Below are positions 5,831 through 8,362 of a stretch of DNA of 8,362 nucleotides, in pieces. The position numbers were made by a program, and so were the translations under genes. A model generated the notes under the pieces. The model had not been told where the DNA came from, made no database searches, and saw only the letters and a program-made list of their open reading frames with translations. Origin of the DNA: CBFDBT01 sp965603115 (lineage in GTDB: Bacteria; Pseudomonadota; Alphaproteobacteria; Sphingomonadales; Kordiimonadaceae); NCBI GenBank assembly GCA_965603115.1, contig CBFDBT010000118.1, positions 1 to 8,362 of the forward strand, read 5' to 3'. The stretch's first letter is position 1, and each line of letters starts with the position of its first letter.

Positions 5831-7243
5831 ATGATTAATTTAACAGCAAATTCAACAGCTCTGCTTTATCTCGTAGCAGGTGTTTTATTCGTAATGTCCC
5901 TTCGGGGTCTGTCATCACCAGAATCTTCTCGTCAAGGTAACTTTTATGGCATGCTCGGCATGACCATTGCTGTGGTTGTTACATTGATGAATCTGGAGAA
6001 TGTACAGTGGTCATGGATTATTGGCGGCGTGATCATAGGCGGTGGTATCGGCTTGGTCATTGCCCAGCGTATCGCCATGACAGCTATGCCACAACTCGTT
6101 GCAGCCTTCCACTCACTAGTGGGTTTAGCCGCAGTAATGGTAGCCGCGTCAGCGGCCCTTAACCCATTCGCCTTTGGTATTGTGGGCAACGACGGTGCCA
6201 TTTTCATGGCCTCAAAAATCGAACTAAGCTTGGGTATCGCGATCGGTGCGATCACATTCTCAGGGTCAGTTATTGCCTTTTTAAAACTAAATGGCACCAT
6301 GAGTGGCACACCTATCATGCTACCGGCTCGTCATATAATTAATGGCGCAATCTTTATCTTCATTCTTGGTGGCATAGCCCATTATGCAGCAGACCAAAAT
6401 GCTGTCATCCTCGGCATCAATGTTCTTTGGTGGGTAACGGCGGCCAGCTTCCTAATTGGCTTCCTGCTTATCATTCCAATTGGCGGCGCGGATATGCCTG
6501 TGGTGGTTTCCATGCTCAACAGTTATTCTGGCTGGGCCGCAGCTGGTATCGGCTTTACGCTCTCCAACAGCGCGCTTATTGTAACAGGCGCACTTGTAGG
6601 CTCGTCTGGTGCCATCCTCAGCTATATCATGTGTAAAGCCATGAACCGTGGCTTCATTAGTGTTATCCTTGGTGGTTTTGGCGATGTTGGCCCTACAGGC
6701 ACTGGCGAAGTCGAAACACGCCCTGTTAAACAAGGCAGTGCTGACGATGCCGCTTTCATTATGAAAAATGCCGCTAAGGTTATCATCGTGCCGGGTTACG
6801 GCATGGCGGTCGCGCAAGCCCAGCACGCACTTAAAGAGATGGTGGATATGCTCAAAGAGGAAGGCGTCGACGTTTCCTACGCCATTCATCCTGTTGCGGG
6901 CCGCATGCCAGGCCACATGAACGTGTTGCTGGCCGAAGCCAATGTGCCATACGATGAAGTATTCGAGCTGGAAGATATCAACAGTGAGTTTGCACAAGCC
7001 GATGTTGCCTTTGTTATCGGTGCTAATGATGTGACCAACCCATCGGCTAAAACCGATCCGCAAAGTCCAATATTTGGCATGCCAATTCTCGATGTTGAAA
7101 AAGCCAAAACTGTGCTCTTCATCAAGCGCTCCATGAGCAGTGGTTATGCTGGCGTTGATAATGAACTCTTCTTTAGAGACAATACTATGATGCTTTTCTC
7201 GGACGCCAAAAAGATGGTCGATAACATCATCAAGGCACTCTAG
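5831..7243 (+). CDS. pntB: NAD(P)+ transhydrogenase, beta subunit (domains II and III)
   Basis: This 470-residue inner-membrane protein joins a helical half (about residues 5-270, eight to nine hydrophobic segments) to the NADP(H)-binding domain III (about 290-470). In the membrane part, H94 (AAFHSLVGLAAV), D221 (GGADMPVVV) and N230 (MLNSYSGWAAAG) match residues implicated in proton movement in the E. coli enzyme (His91, Asp213, Asn222). Domain III shows GYGMAVAQAQ (322-331), HPVAGRMPGHMNVLLAEA (353-370), GANDVTNP (397-404) and KRSMSSGYAG (432-441), the NADP-contacting loops. All key motifs are intact. GGGGGA (5818-5823) lies 7 nt before the ATG and overlaps the pntAB stop. The complex makes NADPH using the proton gradient. 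It is the last operon gene, followed by a terminator. Confidence 0.97.
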   Translation: MINLTANSTALLYLVAGVLFVMSLRGLSSPESSRQGNFYGMLGMTIAVVVTLMNLENVQWSWIIGGVIIGGGIGLVIAQRIAMTAMPQLVAAFHSLVGLAAVMVAASAALNPFAFGIVGNDGAIFMASKIELSLGIAIGAITFSGSVIAFLKLNGTMSGTPIMLPARHIINGAIFIFILGGIAHYAADQNAVILGINVLWWVTAASFLIGFLLIIPIGGADMPVVVSMLNSYSGWAAAGIGFTLSNSALIVTGALVGSSGAILSYIMCKAMNRGFISVILGGFGDVGPTGTGEVETRPVKQGSADDAAFIMKNAAKVIIVPGYGMAVAQAQHALKEMVDMLKEEGVDVSYAIHPVAGRMPGHMNVLLAEANVPYDEVFELEDINSEFAQADVAFVIGANDVTNPSAKTDPQSPIFGMPILDVEKAKTVLFIKRSMSSGYAGVDNELFFRDNTMMLFSDAKKMVDNIIKAL

Positions 7244-7262
7244 ATATCACTGATAGATCCTT

Positions 7263-7290
7263 AAAAGGCGGCCATTTGGTCGCCTTTTTT
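7263..7290 (+). terminator. Intrinsic terminator of the pnt operon
   Basis: GGCGGCC (7267-7273) pairs with GGTCGCC (7278-7284) in a 7-bp stem with one G-U pair and an ATTT loop. Four A on the left can pair with the start of a run of six T (7285-7290). It starts 20 nt after the pntB stop and is a textbook rho-independent terminator. Confidence 0.9.
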
Positions 7291-7297
7291 ATTACCC

Positions 7298-7326
7298 TTG
7301 CAACTTAATAGTTGATTAAGTATCTT
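7298..7326 (+). promoter_or_regulatory. Candidate promoter with a CtrA-like TTAA-N7-TTAA box
   Basis: TTGCAA (7298-7303) and TATCTT (7321-7326), each 4 of 6 to the sigma70 consensus, are exactly 17 bp apart. The spacer is palindromic (CTTAAT, 5 bp, ATTAAG) and contains TTAA (7305-7308), seven bases, TTAA (7316-7319), the consensus of the alphaproteobacterial cell-cycle regulator CtrA. A second short inverted repeat, CAACT/AGTTG at 7301-7314, overlaps it. A factor bound in the spacer would most likely repress. The hexamers are modest, so the promoter itself is provisional. Confidence 0.42.
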
Positions 7327-7355
7327 ACTCTAACAACGAATGAAGGGGAGATAAA

Positions 7356-8156
7356 ATGAGTTTAGCATCTAATTTTACCGGAAATGTGCCCGATTATTAT
7401 GACAAAGGTCTAGGCCCAGTTTTATTTGAAGTCTACGCCGCAGATATAACGGCCCGCGCCGCGGCAGTAGCCCGCAAAAACCTTCTCGAACTTGCAGCTG
7501 GAACAGGGATTGTTACTCGTAAGCTCAGAAGCGCTCTCGCTGCAGACATCGATATTATTGCTACAGACCTCAATCCACCAATGCTTGATTACTCAGCAAA
7601 AAAGTTTGAAAGCGGTGAGAATGTAAAATTCCAAGCCGTTGATGCCACAGACCTGCCTTTTGATGATGCTTCATTTGACACCATTGTTTGCCAATATGGC
7701 GTGATGTTTTTCCCTGACAGAGACCGCTCTTATCAAGAAGTATATCGTGCCCTCAGTAATGGCGGAACTTACATTTTCAACGTATGGGGCTCCCTTGATG
7801 TCAACCCACTGATCAAACATGCCAATGCTCTTTTAGATCAATTTTTCGAAAAAGACCCGCCACAATTTTTGAATGTGCCCTTTGGTTATGATGACCCAGA
7901 TGGCATTAGAGCCTCGCTAGAAGCGGTTGGTTTTAAAAAAATTGAGATTACCCGACTTAAAAAAGAAGTTAAAATTCACGATATTCCCTTGCTCGCTAAA
8001 TCAATGGTGAATGGAAACCCTCTTGCTGAAGAAATAAGAAGTCTCGGCGGCAATCCCGATGATGCCGTTGTTGCTGTGCAAAATATGGTTGAAGAGAAAT
8101 TTGGAGACTCAGGCTTAGTTCCTCTAGAGGCGATGGTTGTCAGTGCCACTAAATAA
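7356..8156 (+). CDS. Class I SAM-dependent methyltransferase
   Basis: This 266-residue cytoplasmic protein has the Rossmann fold of Methyltransf_11-type enzymes. Motif I is LLELAAGTGIVTRKL (43-57). An acidic residue after strand 2 lies in ATDLNPPML (69-77), DATDLPFDDASFD (96-108) is the adenine-side loop and strand 4, and EVYRALSNGGTYIFNVWG (128-145) is the post-strand region. The C-terminal 110 residues form a variable cap that would set the substrate, which cannot be read from sequence. Small molecules, quinone-type intermediates or lipids are all possible. AGGGGAG ends about 6 nt before the ATG, a strong ribosome site. It is transcriptionally separated from pntB by a terminator and may be co-transcribed with the acetyltransferase gene 20 bp downstream. 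Base composition is similar to its neighbours. Confidence 0.88.
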   Translation: MSLASNFTGNVPDYYDKGLGPVLFEVYAADITARAAAVARKNLLELAAGTGIVTRKLRSALAADIDIIATDLNPPMLDYSAKKFESGENVKFQAVDATDLPFDDASFDTIVCQYGVMFFPDRDRSYQEVYRALSNGGTYIFNVWGSLDVNPLIKHANALLDQFFEKDPPQFLNVPFGYDDPDGIRASLEAVGFKKIEITRLKKEVKIHDIPLLAKSMVNGNPLAEEIRSLGGNPDDAVVAVQNMVEEKFGDSGLVPLEAMVVSATK

Positions 8157-8176
8157 TTCCATATAATGGCGATAAA

Positions 8177-8362
8177 ATGTTTCAAATAAGAACCGCTACG
8201 GATGATGACATTGCTGCGCTCATGACATTAGCAAGCGATAGCTTTCATGCCACCTATGGGCCCTATAACCCCGATCATGTGCTAGATGACTATATCAATG
8301 AGCATTTTTCTTATGCACAGCTGAGCAAAGAGTTCGAGGATTCAAAAAACCATTATTTCGTC
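8177..8362 (+). CDS. GNAT-family N-acetyltransferase, N-terminal fragment (runs off the right edge)
   Basis: The first 62 codons are open to the window end. The start FQIRTATDDDIAALMTLA fits the beta1-alpha1 segment of GNAT enzymes (IR-x-A-x-x-D-D), and SFHATYGPYNP (22-32) followed by a helix and the FV ending at strand 2 fits the next elements. The acetyl-CoA-binding loop (R/Q-x-x-G-x-G/A) lies beyond the edge, so catalysis cannot be judged. The upstream ribosome site is poor (no clear AGGAG before the ATG at 8177), which may mean translation depends on the methyltransferase gene ending 20 bp earlier. The acceptor substrate is unknown. Confidence 0.72.
   Translation, partial: MFQIRTATDDDIAALMTLASDSFHATYGPYNPDHVLDDYINEHFSYAQLSKEFEDSKNHYFV

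Noticed and set aside
6452..7063. 203-residue open frame antisense to pntB
   Set aside because: It lies wholly opposite an intact conserved gene; the His/Asn/Arg-rich composition is that of an antisense frame.
1..8362. Search for mobile, phage, toxin-antitoxin, CRISPR, tRNA or riboswitch elements
   Set aside because: No transposase, integrase, spaced direct-repeat array, cloverleaf or recognised riboswitch core was seen; the gene content is core metabolism and regulation.

Overview
The window reads as ordinary chromosome from an alphaproteobacterium of moderate GC. The lineage call rests on a GapR (DUF2312) nucleoid protein, a DUF1244 protein, the three-part PntAA/PntAB/PntB transhydrogenase, and a TTAA-N7-TTAA box of the CtrA type. 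I cannot name the genus. No phage, transposase, CRISPR, tRNA or rRNA gene is visible.

Left block (1-1844). Bases 1-60 hold the first 20 codons of a leftward gene that looks like pyruvate kinase. Divergent from it is a rightward run: an N-formylglutamate amidohydrolase family gene, a 125-bp nested palindromic repeat, a possible 24-residue coiled-coil micro-ORF, the DUF1244 gene, and gapR. gapR has its own good sigma70-type promoter and a leader carrying a 15-bp tandem duplication. As I recall, a pyk/FGase/DUF1244/DUF2312 grouping recurs in Alphaproteobacteria.

Middle block, leftward (1853-4146). An orphan NtrC-type sigma54 response regulator is followed by glutamate racemase (murI), whose GTG start overlaps the regulator's TGA stop as GTGA. 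This pair converges on gapR with only 8 bp between stop codons.

The 225-bp divergent gap (4147-4371) between the regulator and the transhydrogenase operon holds three separate inverted repeats and is the richest unexplained regulatory stretch.

Right block, rightward (4372-8362). pntAA-pntAB-pntB form a compact operon for the proton-translocating NAD(P)+ transhydrogenase, closed by a clear intrinsic terminator. Next come a class I SAM-dependent methyltransferase, with a candidate promoter whose 17-bp spacer is a CtrA-like box, and the truncated start of a GNAT acetyltransferase.

I found no convincing undescribed multi-gene system. The items most worth following are the CtrA-like box, the inverted repeats upstream of pntAA, the 125-bp repeat, the micro-ORF, and the coupling of murI to a sigma54 activator.
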